Numbered from the stretch's first letter, positions 33,767 to 43,307 are shown. The stretch: 64,000 bases of DNA from Anaeromassilibacillus senegalensis (GCF_001261775.1 NZ_LN868536.1:620001-684000); one strand, 5' to 3'. Numbers and translations are program-made. Notes: generated by a model from the sequence alone, not told the origin.

Positions 33767-34143
33767 ACTTGACACCTCCGTAATTTATCTAGTTTTTAAT
33801 ACTATATATTATGATTGCGATAATGTCAATATATACAGAAGAAAATTATTATCTTGTTAACATTATTCTATGTTTTCTTAGGGAAAACATACATAAAAAA
33901 TGTAAAATGAATCAACAAACGGCGGTTCAAACAGTCTATATCATTTATTTTGAGCCTCCGCTTGTACATTTTAATAATAAAAAATATAATAGAGCTATGA
34001 AGATGTTATATGTGAAGGATACAGCAATCCTAGAGAAGCCCCCTGTTTCGTTGGTTTGCCGGGCAGATACAGGAAGTGAACAGCCGGGCGCTGCAGGGGG
34101 GCACATGGTGGAAAATAAAAACAGAAAAGGATCGTGAGGATAC
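33767..34143. other. Intergenic region, 377 nt, AT-rich
   Basis: Holds a perfect palindrome ATGTTTTC-TTAGG-GAAAACAT (33870-33890), a promoter for the two-component genes (33962-33990), and a structured leader in which GCCCCCTG (34038-34045) can pair with CAGGGGGC-type sequence at 34094-34102. A 108-codon open frame here has no ribosome binding site or recognisable product, so I do not call it. Confidence 0.55.
33962..33990 (+). promoter_or_regulatory. Promoter of the second two-component operon
   Basis: TTGTAC (33962-33967), 17-nt spacer, TATAAT (33985-33990); the leader would be about 145 nt. Confidence 0.65.
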
Positions 34144-34830
34144 ATGAAACGAATTTTCTTGGTTGAAGACGATCAGGCGATTGCCAAGAATCTAATCCTG
34201 CTGCTCCGCTCGGAAGGATTTACCGTCATCCATGCCCACACGCGCGGTGAAGCGCTTGCCGCGCTTGCTGACAATCCATTTGATCTGGCATTGGTGGATA
34301 TTTCCCTGCCGGATGGAAATGGCTTTACGGTCTGCACGGAGATCAAAGCAGCCAGGAATATTCCCGTGATCTTTTTGACCGCTTCCGGCGATGAATCCAG
34401 CGTTGTGACCGGGCTGAACATGGGGGCGGACGACTACATCACCAAGCCTTTTCGTCCGCGCGAATTGATTGCGAGAATCGGAAGCGCGCTGCGGAAAAGC
34501 GGGCATTCCGGATCGGCTTTTGAAATTTTTGGGCTTCAGGTCGATACTGCAAGCGGCGTTGTGAAAAAAAATGGCGATGAGGTGTTTCTTTCACCGTTGG
34601 AATACCGCCTGCTTTTGGTGTTTGTCAACAATCCCAAAAGCATTATCACCAGGAGCAGGCTGCTTGACGAATTGTGGGACGCAGCGGGCGAATTTGTCAA
34701 TGACAATACGTTGACCGTGTACATCAAACGGCTTCGGGAAAAGATTGAGGACAACCCGGCAAACCCGCAAATCATACGGACGGTTCGCGGTACGGGATAT
34801 CGATTGGGGGACGGGTATGCTTCGAAATAA
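34144..34830 (+). CDS. OmpR-family response regulator
   Basis: A 228-aa regulator with a receiver domain (residues 1-115: acidic pair in VEDDQA, phospho-acceptor in LALVDISLPDG, K in YITKPFR) and a winged-helix DNA-binding domain (about 130-225, ending RTVRGTGYRLG). First gene of a four- to five-gene plus-strand module with a kinase and an ABC transporter. The kinase start lies inside its last codons (14-nt overlap). It probably acts on the repeat cluster upstream of the ATPase gene. Ribosome binding site GTGAGGA is 7 nt before the ATG. Confidence 0.93.
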   Translation: MKRIFLVEDDQAIAKNLILLLRSEGFTVIHAHTRGEALAALADNPFDLALVDISLPDGNGFTVCTEIKAARNIPVIFLTASGDESSVVTGLNMGADDYITKPFRPRELIARIGSALRKSGHSGSAFEIFGLQVDTASGVVKKNGDEVFLSPLEYRLLLVFVNNPKSIITRSRLLDELWDAAGEFVNDNTLTVYIKRLREKIEDNPANPQIIRTVRGTGYRLGDGYASK

Positions 34831-35806
34831 GGAAGTTCGGCAATTTGCCGTTTGGTTCATCCTGATAGCGGCTGTCTCAATCACATTGGGTTTTGTCATT
34901 CATGCAGCGGCGGGAATGCTTGCCCTTGCTTCTGCCGCCGCCTTCGGCACAGCATTTTTTGTGTTTACCAGAGCCCGGTATCAAAGCATTGCACGCATTT
35001 CCAATCAAATCGATCTGGTGCTTCATTATGCCGACCGTCTGTATATCGGCGAATCAGATGAGGGCGAACTTTCCATTCTGAACAGTGAAATTACCAAGAT
35101 GACGCTGCGAATCCGGGAGCAGAACGACGCGCTGAAAAAAGAAAAAGAACACCTTGCCGACTCGCTGGCCGATATTGCCCATCAGCTCCGCACGCCCCTC
35201 ACGTCCGCGAATCTGATCCTGTCCTTGCTGGAGAATACGCCTGACGAAAACGAGCGGAAAGCTTTTTTGCGGGAAACAGAGGCATTGCTAGTGCGGATGG
35301 ATTGGCTGCTGACCTCTTTGCTGAAGCTCTCGCGCCTGGATGCGGGCATCGTGGTGTTCCAAAGAGAACGGGTCAATGTAAATAACCTGTTGCGCGCTGC
35401 CCTGCGTCCGCTTTTGATTCCCATGGAATTACACAACGTTGACGTACAGATAGAGGTGCCGGTAGGAATAGAGATTTTCGGCGATTTCAGCTGGCTTTCG
35501 GAGGCAATTCAGAATATCCTGAAAAACTGTATGGAAAGTACGGGCGATAACGGGCGGATTGAGATGGTCTGTACGGATAACCCATTGTTTACCGAAATTG
35601 CGATCCATGACAATGGCGCAGGGTTTGACAAAGAAGATTACCCCAACCTGTTTAACAGATTCTACCGGGGGAAAAGCGCAAATGCGACGGGATACGGGAT
35701 TGGACTGGCCCTCTGCAAGAAAATTATTGTCCGGCAGGGAGGGACAATCACCGCAAAAAATCACCCCAAAGGCGGCGCGCTGTTCGCCATCCGTTTTCCA
35801 AAGTGA
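34817..35806 (+). CDS. Sensor histidine kinase
   Basis: A 329-aa kinase with two closely spaced N-terminal membrane helices (residues about 10-30 and 33-52) and no sizeable extracellular domain. A HAMP-like or coiled linker follows, then the H-box (DIAHQLRTPLTSANL, His about 120), N-box (QNILKNCMEST), G1 (IHDNGAGF) and G2 (GYGIGLALCKKI). The lack of an input domain suggests sensing at the membrane or through the neighbouring ABC transporter. ATG at 34817 overlaps the response regulator by 14 nt, with a G-rich ribosome binding site. Confidence 0.92.
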   Translation: MLRNKEVRQFAVWFILIAAVSITLGFVIHAAAGMLALASAAAFGTAFFVFTRARYQSIARISNQIDLVLHYADRLYIGESDEGELSILNSEITKMTLRIREQNDALKKEKEHLADSLADIAHQLRTPLTSANLILSLLENTPDENERKAFLRETEALLVRMDWLLTSLLKLSRLDAGIVVFQRERVNVNNLLRAALRPLLIPMELHNVDVQIEVPVGIEIFGDFSWLSEAIQNILKNCMESTGDNGRIEMVCTDNPLFTEIAIHDNGAGFDKEDYPNLFNRFYRGKSANATGYGIGLALCKKIIVRQGGTITAKNHPKGGALFAIRFPK

Positions 35807-35812
35807 CAAATC

Positions 35813-35861
35813 TCTCACCTGAATGTCACCGGGTTGTAAGCGGGATGCTCTATTATATAGG
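35813..35861 (+). promoter_or_regulatory. Response-regulator-type direct repeats and promoter
   Basis: Three related 7-mers, TCTCACC (35813), TGTCACC (35824) and TGTAAGC (35835), are spaced exactly 11 bp apart, the pattern bound by OmpR-family regulators. The third overlaps a TTGTAA -35 element; TATAGG at 35856-35861 is a possible -10 with a 16-nt spacer. Confidence 0.6.
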
Positions 35862-35888
35862 TAATCCATCAAGAAAGGAGCTCATATA

Positions 35889-36578
35889 ATGGAGCTTTTA
35901 CGAATTGAAAATTTATGTAAGATCTATGGTAAGGGCGAAAACAGAGTGACCGCGCTTGACCGTGTTTCGCTGACCATCGAAAAGGGGGAATTTACCGCAA
36001 TCATCGGTTCTTCCGGTTCCGGCAAGTCCACTTTGCTTCATATGGTCGGCGGCGTGGATGTACCGACGGGCGGTAAGGTGTATTTGGATGGGCAGGATGT
36101 GTATGCCCAAAACAATGAAAAACTGGCTGTTTTTCGCAGACGGCAGGTCGGACTGATTTACCAGTTCCACAACCTCATTCCGACGTTGAATGTGGTAGAG
36201 AATATCACCCTGCCGATTTTGATGGACAAGCGGAAGGTCAATGAGGAACGGCTGAATGACCTGTTGGATTTGCTGGGTCTGAAAGAGCGCAGAACACATT
36301 TACCCAATCAGCTTTCAGGTGGACAGCAGCAGCGCGTCGCGATTGGGCGCGCGTTGATGAACGCACCGGCGGTTATGCTGGCAGATGAACCCACCGGCAG
36401 TTTAGACAGCCACAACGGACAGGAAATCATCCGATTATTGAAAGAAAGCAATCAAAAGTATGGGCAGACCCTGCTCCTTGTCACCCATGACGAAAACATT
36501 GCCCTGCAGGCAGACCGTATTATCACAATCGCGGATGGAAAAGTGGTACGGGATGAGAGGCAGGTGGCACAGCCATGA
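35889..36578 (+). CDS. ABC transporter ATPase (MacB/LolD group)
   Basis: A 229-aa nucleotide-binding subunit. Walker A is GSSGSGKST, the Q-loop lies in [11 protein letters not shown], the signature is LSGGQQQR and Walker B is [12 protein letters not shown], with the H-loop in LLLVTHD. Typical partner of FtsX/MacB-type permeases in antimicrobial-peptide resistance or peptide export. AAAGGAG lies 9 nt before the ATG. Its stop overlaps the ATG of the next small gene (ATGA, 36575-36578), showing coupled translation. Preceded by a likely regulated promoter. Confidence 0.94.
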   Translation: MELLRIENLCKIYGKGENRVTALDRVSLTIEKGEFTAIIGSSGSGKSTLLHMVGGVDVPTGGKVYLDGQDVYAQNNEKLAVFRRRQVGLIYQFHNLIPTLNVVENITLPILMDKRKVNEERLNDLLDLLGLKERRTHLPNQLSGGQQQRVAIGRALMNAPAVMLADEPTGSLDSHNGQEIIRLLKESNQKYGQTLLLVTHDENIALQADRIITIADGKVVRDERQVAQP

Positions 36579-36769
36579 GCAGCTTCCGGCATATGATTCT
36601 GCAAAACATAAGAAACAGCCGCACACAAACGGTCGTAACGGTGGCTGGAATCCTTCTCTCGGTCTCTATCATTGCGGCGGTTGTTAACTTTCTGATTGTC
36701 ACATATGATGCCCCTGCGGCTTTTCTTTCGGATGGCAGCGCTGTGCGGAGCGCGGAGGTGCGGCCATGA
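36575..36769 (+). CDS. Short FtsX-like N-terminal fragment protein
   Basis: A 64-aa protein with one membrane helix (residues about 18-44) that closely parallels the first 45 residues of the full permease downstream: FRHMILQNIRNSRTQTVVTV matches FHKVTLQSMKRNRTRTIVTI position by position. It overlaps the ATPase stop and the permease start by ATGA at both ends, so it is placed to be translated in step with both. It is either the stub of a degraded second permease or a genuine small subunit; the intact couplings favour continued translation. No other domain is present. Confidence 0.65.
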   Translation: MSSFRHMILQNIRNSRTQTVVTVAGILLSVSIIAAVVNFLIVTYDAPAAFLSDGSAVRSAEVRP

Positions 36770-39342
36770 ACATTTTTCATAAAGTGACCCTGCAAAGCAT
36801 GAAGAGAAACCGGACCCGGACCATTGTTACAATCATCGGAGTGGTTTTATCCGCAGCGATGATCACAGCTGTCGCTACCTTTGGTACTTCTTTGCTGAAC
36901 TTTCTGGTGAACGGTTCCATTGCAAAATATGGCGGCTGGCATGTGGCCTTTTTGGATGTGGATGCCTCTGTCGTTCAGGAACAAATACAAGACGATGCGG
37001 TTGCGGGCGCCGCGTCGTTTGAGAATATCGGCTACGCTATGCTTGACGGCGGAAAAAGTCCCGAAAAGCCCTATCTTTTTCTCGCCGGGTTCAACGACAA
37101 AACGTTTGATACGTTGCCCGTAACCCTGATCTCCGGCAGATTGCCAGCCAACAGTGAAGAAGTTCTGGTCCCTTCCCATTTGGCAATCAAAAGCGGCGTT
37201 CGATTCAAAGTAGGGGATCCACTTTCTCTTGCAGTGGGAAACCGCATGGACGAAAATAAGACGCTCAATCAACATGACCCTTACCGCTCCGGGGAAGAAT
37301 CGCTTGTGCCGGAAGAGGAGAAAACCTATACGGTTGTAGGGATCTGTGAAAGGCCTGGTTTCGAGGAGCACTCCGCGCCGGGATATACCTTAATTACCAG
37401 AGCAGATGCAGGAAAACAGACGGACAGCTTCAGCCTGTTTGTCACACTGCATAACCCGCGTCAGGTAAAGACTTACGCAAATGGGATTGCCGAAGCGGGG
37501 ACGTATATCCTGAATAACAATGTGCTGCGCTTCATGGGGATTTCGGACGATCAGCTGTTTAACACGTTTTTGTATGTGGTTGGCGGCATCCTGGTCGCCA
37601 TCATCATGATCGGTTCGGTCTTTCTGATTTATAATTCGTTTAACATTTCAATGAATGAACGTATGCGTCAGTTTGGCATCCTCTCATCGGTGGGCGCCAC
37701 AGCAAAACAACTGCGGAATTCGGTGCTTTTTGAGGGGCTTTGCATCGGTGCGGTGGGCATTCCCATTGGCGTGCTGGTTGGAATAGGCAGTACCGGGCTT
37801 GTCATCCCGCTTGTTGCCGGAAATTTTGGCAACATTGTTCCCACCGCCGTGCCTTTAACTTTATCGGTATTTCCTCCGGCGATTGTTGCAGCTGCGGTGG
37901 TCAGCTTAGTGACCATCTTGATTTCAGCCTATATTCCAGCCAGAAAAGCCGCAAAAACGCCTGTAATGGAGTGTATTCGCCAGACCAATGAAATCAAAGT
38001 TGAGCCAAAAGCGGTAAAGACGTCCAAGCTTGCGCAGCGCATCTATGGCCTAGAAGGGGTTCTTGCGCTAAAGAATTTTAAAAGAAATAAAAAACGCTAC
38101 CGCAGCATCGTATTGTCCCTTACACTAAGTGTTGTGCTGTTTGTTTCAGGAAGCGCCTTTGGAACAACGTTAGAACGGCTTTCAGAGAGAATGATTATGG
38201 ATATCGACTACGACCTTCTTTTTTATGCAGAAGATATGGACGTCAGCGAAGCGCTGCCGCTCTACGACAGGCTAAAAACCGCAGGAGGGATTTATGAGAG
38301 CACGTACCAGGCGGTTTTAGCATATTCCTGCACGGTGAGTGCGGACGATCTTTCAGATCGCTACCGGGAATATGCGGGATATGATGTGCCGGGTGAAACC
38401 GTTCCGCTGTCCATCGATCTTCAGTTTATTGAAGACAGCGCATATCTGCGCTTTCTCAAGGAGTTAAACTTGCCTGCGGAGGAATATACCGGACAAAATG
38501 CGAAGCTGCCTGCCGTTGCCAAAAAGCGGATAACCGGGATGGACGGGCCGAGCGAAGTGTTCGACCTGTTCGCGCAGCGTTCCGGGACCTTCCATATCGC
38601 TCCCCAAACAGGTGGCGGAGCAATGACGGAACAGGGGCAAAGCGTCAGTTTTACCTTTGTGGACACGTATCCGATCGATCCGCCCCCGAAGGAAACACTC
38701 AAATCTGAGAAGGATCCACTCATTTTTATGGTGGTGGCGCCCTATTCACTGATAGATCGTTTTCAAACGCCAGACGTCCATACGACAATCGGCCTGTCCT
38801 TCCGGTCGAAAACCCCTTCGCAATCGGAGACGGAAATGGAAGCGATCATTCAGGATGAGGGGAGTACGTCCGCATATACCATCTACAATGTACATGCAAC
38901 GTTGGAGCAAAACCGCAGCATAACCTTTGTGATCGATGTGTTTACCTATATCTTTGTCATTATGATTTCATTGATTGCGGTTGCCAATGTGTTTAACACA
39001 ATTTCTACGAATATCAAGCTGCGCAGGCGGGAATTTGCCATGCTTCGCTCTGTGGGAATGTCCGACCGCTCGTTCAATAAAATGATGAATTTTGAGTGCG
39101 CCTTCTATGGGATGAGGACGCTGCTATTTGGACTTCCTATCGCGGGAATCTTTTCATGGTTGATTTACAAAGTAATTGTAAGTGTTGAACAACTTGACGA
39201 CTTTACCTATCTATTCCCGTGGGGCAGTATGGCAATCAGTGTATTCAGTGTGCTTTTTATCGTATTTATTACCATGTTGTATGCCATTCATAAAATCAAA
39301 AAGGAAAATATTATTGACGCGCTTCGGGACGATATGACCTGA
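36766..39342 (+). CDS. ABC transporter permease (FtsX/MacB type)
   Basis: An 858-aa permease with the duplicated FtsX layout. Helix 1 (about 18-45) is followed by an extracellular domain (about 46-255), three helices (about 265-410, with the ISMNERMRQFGILSSVGAT coupling segment), a new helix at about 445-465, a second extracellular domain (about 470-715), and three C-terminal helices with a matching coupling segment (KLRRREFAMLRSVGMSDRSF). With the ATPase it likely exports or expels peptides or protects membrane targets. The start overlaps the small upstream gene by 4 nt. A strong hairpin follows. Confidence 0.92.
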   Translation: MNIFHKVTLQSMKRNRTRTIVTIIGVVLSAAMITAVATFGTSLLNFLVNGSIAKYGGWHVAFLDVDASVVQEQIQDDAVAGAASFENIGYAMLDGGKSPEKPYLFLAGFNDKTFDTLPVTLISGRLPANSEEVLVPSHLAIKSGVRFKVGDPLSLAVGNRMDENKTLNQHDPYRSGEESLVPEEEKTYTVVGICERPGFEEHSAPGYTLITRADAGKQTDSFSLFVTLHNPRQVKTYANGIAEAGTYILNNNVLRFMGISDDQLFNTFLYVVGGILVAIIMIGSVFLIYNSFNISMNERMRQFGILSSVGATAKQLRNSVLFEGLCIGAVGIPIGVLVGIGSTGLVIPLVAGNFGNIVPTAVPLTLSVFPPAIVAAAVVSLVTILISAYIPARKAAKTPVMECIRQTNEIKVEPKAVKTSKLAQRIYGLEGVLALKNFKRNKKRYRSIVLSLTLSVVLFVSGSAFGTTLERLSERMIMDIDYDLLFYAEDMDVSEALPLYDRLKTAGGIYESTYQAVLAYSCTVSADDLSDRYREYAGYDVPGETVPLSIDLQFIEDSAYLRFLKELNLPAEEYTGQNAKLPAVAKKRITGMDGPSEVFDLFAQRSGTFHIAPQTGGGAMTEQGQSVSFTFVDTYPIDPPPKETLKSEKDPLIFMVVAPYSLIDRFQTPDVHTTIGLSFRSKTPSQSETEMEAIIQDEGSTSAYTIYNVHATLEQNRSITFVIDVFTYIFVIMISLIAVANVFNTISTNIKLRRREFAMLRSVGMSDRSFNKMMNFECAFYGMRTLLFGLPIAGIFSWLIYKVIVSVEQLDDFTYLFPWGSMAISVFSVLFIVFITMLYAIHKIKKENIIDALRDDMT

Positions 39343-39429
39343 CGTAAAGTGGATTTTTCAAAAGAATTTTTATTGCAGAGGCCTATATTATCCTGGACGT
39401 TTTGCGGAAAATTTTGGCAGTATACGCGC

Positions 39430-39466
39430 AATTCCCCTCCCTCGCCAAAGGCGAGGGAGGGGAATT
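39430..39466. terminator. Long hairpin, probable terminator between convergent genes
   Basis: A perfect 17-bp stem (39430-39446 with 39450-39466) and an AAA loop. A T-run appears only further downstream on the plus strand (39477-39484). Confidence 0.65.
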
Positions 39467-39524
39467 GTCTGTTAAGCCTTTTTTGTATATACCGCCAATT
39501 ACGATCCAGTCCCTGCTACTCAGC

Positions 39525-40910
39525 TTATCCAATTAAGCTGTCCATTTTGCCGACCAGAGAAGCGTTTCTGGTGGCGGAAACGTTATTCAGGAACAGGACG
39601 TTTTGAATGCCCTGCGCTTTCACAAAGTCCGGAATACTTCCTTTCCAATAGCGGTAATCGATGACATGAACCGTCTGATACTGCGACGCAAGGAACGGAA
39701 CGAATGCGTTTCCGTAGGATTCCTTGATGATCAGGCAGGAGGACCCGTCTGTGAGATCCGCATTTTTAATAATCGTATAGGGATTGTCTCCGCCGATAAA
39801 GGTGCTGTATTTGGAAGAGGCGGCCCAGCTGGAAACATCGGAAATCAACGGCCAATCGTACTCGGTTCCCTTTTTATCCGTAAAGGTCATGGAAATATCC
39901 CCCGGAGGGACGTAGGCTGTTACGGTATCCGGATTTTTGGTGAGTGCCGGATTCTTTTTGGTATCCGAGTAAAAAGCGCCTAAGAAACCGGGGAAATCCT
40001 TCGCTTCGTATTGGGAAAGCTCCAGCGGCGTAAAACCGGTCTGCTTGGCAAATTCGCTGTATGCATAGTAGGCGCCCAGGGCGGTCCAATGGTGGTCGGT
40101 CCGGTAATAGATATACTCATCCGCGTGCGCCTTTAAAATATCATACACGTTGACGCTGTGTACCTGCGGAGAAAGAGAGCCATACATATACTGAATGGCG
40201 TCCTTTTGGGAAGAGGTGTTGAGCCCCTGGCGGAAGCTTTCAGGCAATATAATGTCCATGCTGGTGGGAACGACCATGTCATAAACTTTGGCTGTACCGT
40301 CCAGTTTCTGTGCGGCCCGGTTGAGCAGGCCGATGTATTGATCGGCGGTTTCACGGTTGAAATTGTAATATTCATAGCCGCTGTCTCCCACAATCAATAC
40401 CGCGCCCAGGCTCTGCGTCACCTCGCCGGTCACGTCAATCTCCGGTGCAGGAGGCGGCGTTTCAGAGGAACCGGAGGAAGACGGTTCTGATTCGGCGGGC
40501 GGTTCGCTGGAAGGCGTCTCAGAAACGGAGCTTTCCGGCGCAGAGGGCGGATTGGCAGGTGCGGACGGAATAACGTCTCCCTCTTCGACGTTGCCGCTGA
40601 CCTGCACAGGCTGGATGCCATAAAGCTGCTTGATATAACTGTTCGCGGTAATAAAGGTATCCCGGAAGGGGAATGTATCGGAAAACCACAGGTCGATGTT
40701 GCTGAAATAACTGCCGTCAAACAGGGATTGAACGCTGAATGCCGGGAACTGCGTCAGATCGCGTTTTTCAAAGTCGGAATAGGAGGGGCGGAGCGGCAAA
40801 ATAAAGGAAGTGACAAAGAACACGGCCAGCGTCAGCAGAAAAGCGATGATGCGTTCCGCCTGAAAGTTTTTTTGCCGTTTCCGGCGCATGATTTTTGGTT
40901 GATGTTTCAT
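39525..40910 (-). CDS. DHHW / AlgX-like surface polymer acetylation protein
   Basis: A 461-aa membrane-anchored protein. One N-terminal helix (about 19-40) is followed by a segment typical of the DHHW family (DLTQFPAFSVQSLFDGSYF, then WFSDTFPFRD), a Ser/Pro/Glu-rich low-complexity insert (about 112-160), and an SGNH-like catalytic domain with GDSGYEY (about 176-182) and the diagnostic YRTDHHWTALGAYYAY (about 270-285). KESYGNAF near the C-terminus is a further conserved block. Such proteins work with MBOAT transferases to O-acetylate exported polysaccharide. It starts 14 nt after the MBOAT stop, so the pair is one operon. Confidence 0.88.
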   Translation of the reverse strand: MKHQPKIMRRKRQKNFQAERIIAFLLTLAVFFVTSFILPLRPSYSDFEKRDLTQFPAFSVQSLFDGSYFSNIDLWFSDTFPFRDTFITANSYIKQLYGIQPVQVSGNVEEGDVIPSAPANPPSAPESSVSETPSSEPPAESEPSSSGSSETPPPAPEIDVTGEVTQSLGAVLIVGDSGYEYYNFNRETADQYIGLLNRAAQKLDGTAKVYDMVVPTSMDIILPESFRQGLNTSSQKDAIQYMYGSLSPQVHSVNVYDILKAHADEYIYYRTDHHWTALGAYYAYSEFAKQTGFTPLELSQYEAKDFPGFLGAFYSDTKKNPALTKNPDTVTAYVPPGDISMTFTDKKGTEYDWPLISDVSSWAASSKYSTFIGGDNPYTIIKNADLTDGSSCLIIKESYGNAFVPFLASQYQTVHVIDYRYWKGSIPDFVKAQGIQNVLFLNNVSATRNASLVGKMDSLIG

Positions 40911-40924
40911 GGATAGCCTCTCTT

Positions 40925-42382
40925 TTAAAACTGAAAATACAGGAACGGATTGTAGCTGTTGCCCACCAGTGCGGCGGTGGAAAGCAACAGCAGAACCGGC
41001 GGTACAAAAATCTGCACAAAGTTATATGTCCTGGCAGTGGGAAGACGGCTGGATAAATGTTCCCCCAGATATTTCACCGCAGGGGTGGAAGCGATGAGCG
41101 CGGCGACCAGGAAGAACAGATAGTTCAGGAAAATGGTACCGGATTCAAAGTTGGACAGAGGATTTCCGTTCATTCCAAACATTCCGCCGAGAACGGTAAA
41201 GAACAGAACCGGCTGTTTAAAGCGGAAAATCGCCCAGCCGAAAAACACAACGACCAACAGATAAATATGGGAAAAAACCGCCGGGATGCGGTCCAGGAAT
41301 TTTTGCAGAAAAAGCCTCTCAATGGCGATGAAGACGAAGAAATACAGTCCCCACAGCACAAAGTTCCAACTTGCCCCATGCCAAAGCCCGGTCAGGAACC
41401 AGACAATGAACAGGTTGGCAATCGTACGGGGAACGCCCTGCCGGTTGCCGCCCAACGGAATATACACGTAGTCCCGGAAAAAAGAGCCGAGGGAAATGTG
41501 CCAGCGCCGCCAGAATTCGGACACGGAACGGGATAAGTAGGGGTAGTCAAAGTTTTCTTTGTAGTGAAAGCCGATCATCAGTCCCATACCGATCGCCATA
41601 TCGGAATAAGCGGAAAAATCCAGATAAATTTGCAGCATGAAGGCGAGTACGCCCAGCCACAGAGAAAGGACGGGACGCGCCTGCAAGACAGCGGCGTTCT
41701 GTGCCAGAGAAGCCGCACTGGAAGCTGCCGCGTCAGAGAGCAGCAGGGTGTCGGCCAGGAAGCCGCAGGTATTGGCCAGCAGCGCCTTCTTGGCGAGGCC
41801 GGTACAGAAGCGGCTGACGCCCCGGTTGATTTCCTCCCGGCTTGCGGAGCGGTTCAATATCTCCCGGTTGACGTCCTGATACCGTACGATTGGGCCCGCG
41901 ATACATTGGTGGAACAGACTGACGTACATCAGCAGGAGCCAGAATTTGTCCTGTGCGTCCACCTCGCCGCGGTAAACGTCCACCACATAGGAAATCAACT
42001 GGAAGGTGTAGAAGGAAATGCCGATGGGCAGGGCAATCTGTGGAATCGTCGGGGGAAATCCAGTGAGCTGGTGCAGCATATCCGCAAAAAATCCCGTATA
42101 CTTAAAAGTGCCCAGCAGACCAAGACTGACCACCAGCGCGCCGATCAGCGCCAGTTTTGCCGCGGGCCGGCCGCGGTTTCGCTGAATGGCCAGAGAAAAC
42201 AGCCAGTCGGCAAACGCCATGCCGACGAGCAGCAGTACATAAACCGGTTCTCCCCAGGCGTAGAAGAACAGGGAAAAAATCAGCATGACAATGTTTTTAG
42301 CCCGGGTGGATTTTACCAGCGTGTAGCAAAGCAGATTGAGCGGCAGGAACACAAACAGAAAGAACAAATTGGAAAAGACCAT
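40925..42382 (-). CDS. MBOAT family O-acyltransferase (AlgI/DltB-like)
   Basis: A 485-aa polytopic membrane enzyme of the MBOAT family, which moves acyl groups across the membrane onto an extracellular acceptor. It starts with MVFSNLFFLFVFLPLNLLCY, contains the conserved SVSEFWRRWHISLGSFFRDYVYIPLGG block, and has the catalytic His in FLTGLWHGASWNFVLWG (about residue 320). ATG at 42382 has GAGGT 8 nt upstream. With the DHHW/AlgX-like protein it forms a two-gene system for O-acetylating exopolysaccharide or another wall polymer; the acceptor cannot be told from sequence. Confidence 0.93.
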   Translation of the reverse strand: MVFSNLFFLFVFLPLNLLCYTLVKSTRAKNIVMLIFSLFFYAWGEPVYVLLLVGMAFADWLFSLAIQRNRGRPAAKLALIGALVVSLGLLGTFKYTGFFADMLHQLTGFPPTIPQIALPIGISFYTFQLISYVVDVYRGEVDAQDKFWLLLMYVSLFHQCIAGPIVRYQDVNREILNRSASREEINRGVSRFCTGLAKKALLANTCGFLADTLLLSDAAASSAASLAQNAAVLQARPVLSLWLGVLAFMLQIYLDFSAYSDMAIGMGLMIGFHYKENFDYPYLSRSVSEFWRRWHISLGSFFRDYVYIPLGGNRQGVPRTIANLFIVWFLTGLWHGASWNFVLWGLYFFVFIAIERLFLQKFLDRIPAVFSHIYLLVVVFFGWAIFRFKQPVLFFTVLGGMFGMNGNPLSNFESGTIFLNYLFFLVAALIASTPAVKYLGEHLSSRLPTARTYNFVQIFVPPVLLLLSTAALVGNSYNPFLYFQF

Positions 42383-42576
42383 GTACGCAAACCTCAACTT
42401 ATTATGAAATGGAATCTATGGATAACACAAGAATAGACGCCTGAAACTTGCAAAAAGACGGACGCTCCGAGTGAAAAATACAAATATTTTCCGAAACCAG
42501 GATGCAATGGAGTCCGTTTGTTATTCTATCATACTTTTGACCAATTAGAACACTGCGAACACACATTTATCAAATA

Positions 42577-42620
42577 AAAATGGAACGATGCCGCACGCTC
42601 TTGCAGCTTCGTTCCATTTT
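42577..42620 (-). terminator. Intrinsic terminator of the HAD phosphatase gene
   Basis: AAAATGGAACGA (42577-42588) and TCGTTCCATTTT (42609-42620) form a 12-bp stem just past the stop, with a T-rich tail on the minus strand. Confidence 0.82.
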
Positions 42621-42623
42621 GTT

Positions 42624-43235
42624 TTATTTAAAGGCAACGCCTGCTTCCAAAAGCGCGGCGGTCAGGCGTTCCGTGTCCATTTGATAACAGTAACCAGACA
42701 TCCCGCATTGCTGCGCCGCCTGAACGTTCTCCAGCCTGTCGTCTATAAAATAACATTCCTCAGGCCGTAGATGATAGCGGCTGCACAGTAGCTGGTAAAT
42801 GGCAGGCGAGGGCTTGACGATCTTTTCGTCCGCCGAAACGATACAGCCGTCCAACAGCGAAAAAATGGGAATCCGCTTTTCATACAGGTGAAAGCTGTAA
42901 GCTGCATTGGAGAGGATGTAGATGGCATACCCGGCATGCTTCAGCCTGCGGGCCAGCTCATTCATCCCCTGAATCGGTTCTATAAAGTCAAACCAGTGCA
43001 GGAACAGCTCTTTTGCGGCGGAATGCATGGCCTTCGGCAGCCGTGTGCACACGCTTGCGATGGCATCTTCCGGTTCCATGATTCCTTCGTCCAGCTTTAA
43101 CCATTCAGGGCCTGAAAAAAGTTCCCTGTAAACCAGCTGTACCTCCGATTCGTCTGAAAAAAACTGTTTTGCGTAGGACAGCGGCTGGTAGTCAATCAAA
43201 ACATTTCCCATATCAAAAACGATATTGCGTATCAT
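42624..43235 (-). CDS. HAD family hydrolase (YihX-like phosphatase)
   Basis: A 203-aa HAD-superfamily phosphatase with a small helical cap. Motif I is VFDMGNVLID (nucleophile Asp about residue 8; the DxGNV form is typical of the YihX/haloacid-type branch), motif II is ILSNAA, motif III the Lys in KIVKPSPAIY, and motif IV CYFIDDRLENV. The substrate is probably a sugar or nucleotide phosphate. ATG at 43235 is the first residue of motif I strand. Not obviously linked to the flanking genes. Confidence 0.88.
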   Translation of the reverse strand: MIRNIVFDMGNVLIDYQPLSYAKQFFSDESEVQLVYRELFSGPEWLKLDEGIMEPEDAIASVCTRLPKAMHSAAKELFLHWFDFIEPIQGMNELARRLKHAGYAIYILSNAAYSFHLYEKRIPIFSLLDGCIVSADEKIVKPSPAIYQLLCSRYHLRPEECYFIDDRLENVQAAQQCGMSGYCYQMDTERLTAALLEAGVAFK

Positions 43236-43307
43236 GAAGATTCTCCTTTCACATTGCGGATTGTCTCCATTATACCGTTCCTCTTCGGAAAAAGAAAGGG
43301 AAAATCT

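Noticed and set aside
33811-34137. A 108-codon open frame between the SGNH hydrolase and response regulator genes
   Set aside because: AT-rich, no ribosome binding site, no recognisable product, and it covers the operon promoter and leader.
39349-39606. An 85-codon plus-strand frame after the large permease
   Set aside because: It reads through the long hairpin at 39430-39466 and into the end of the opposing DHHW gene.
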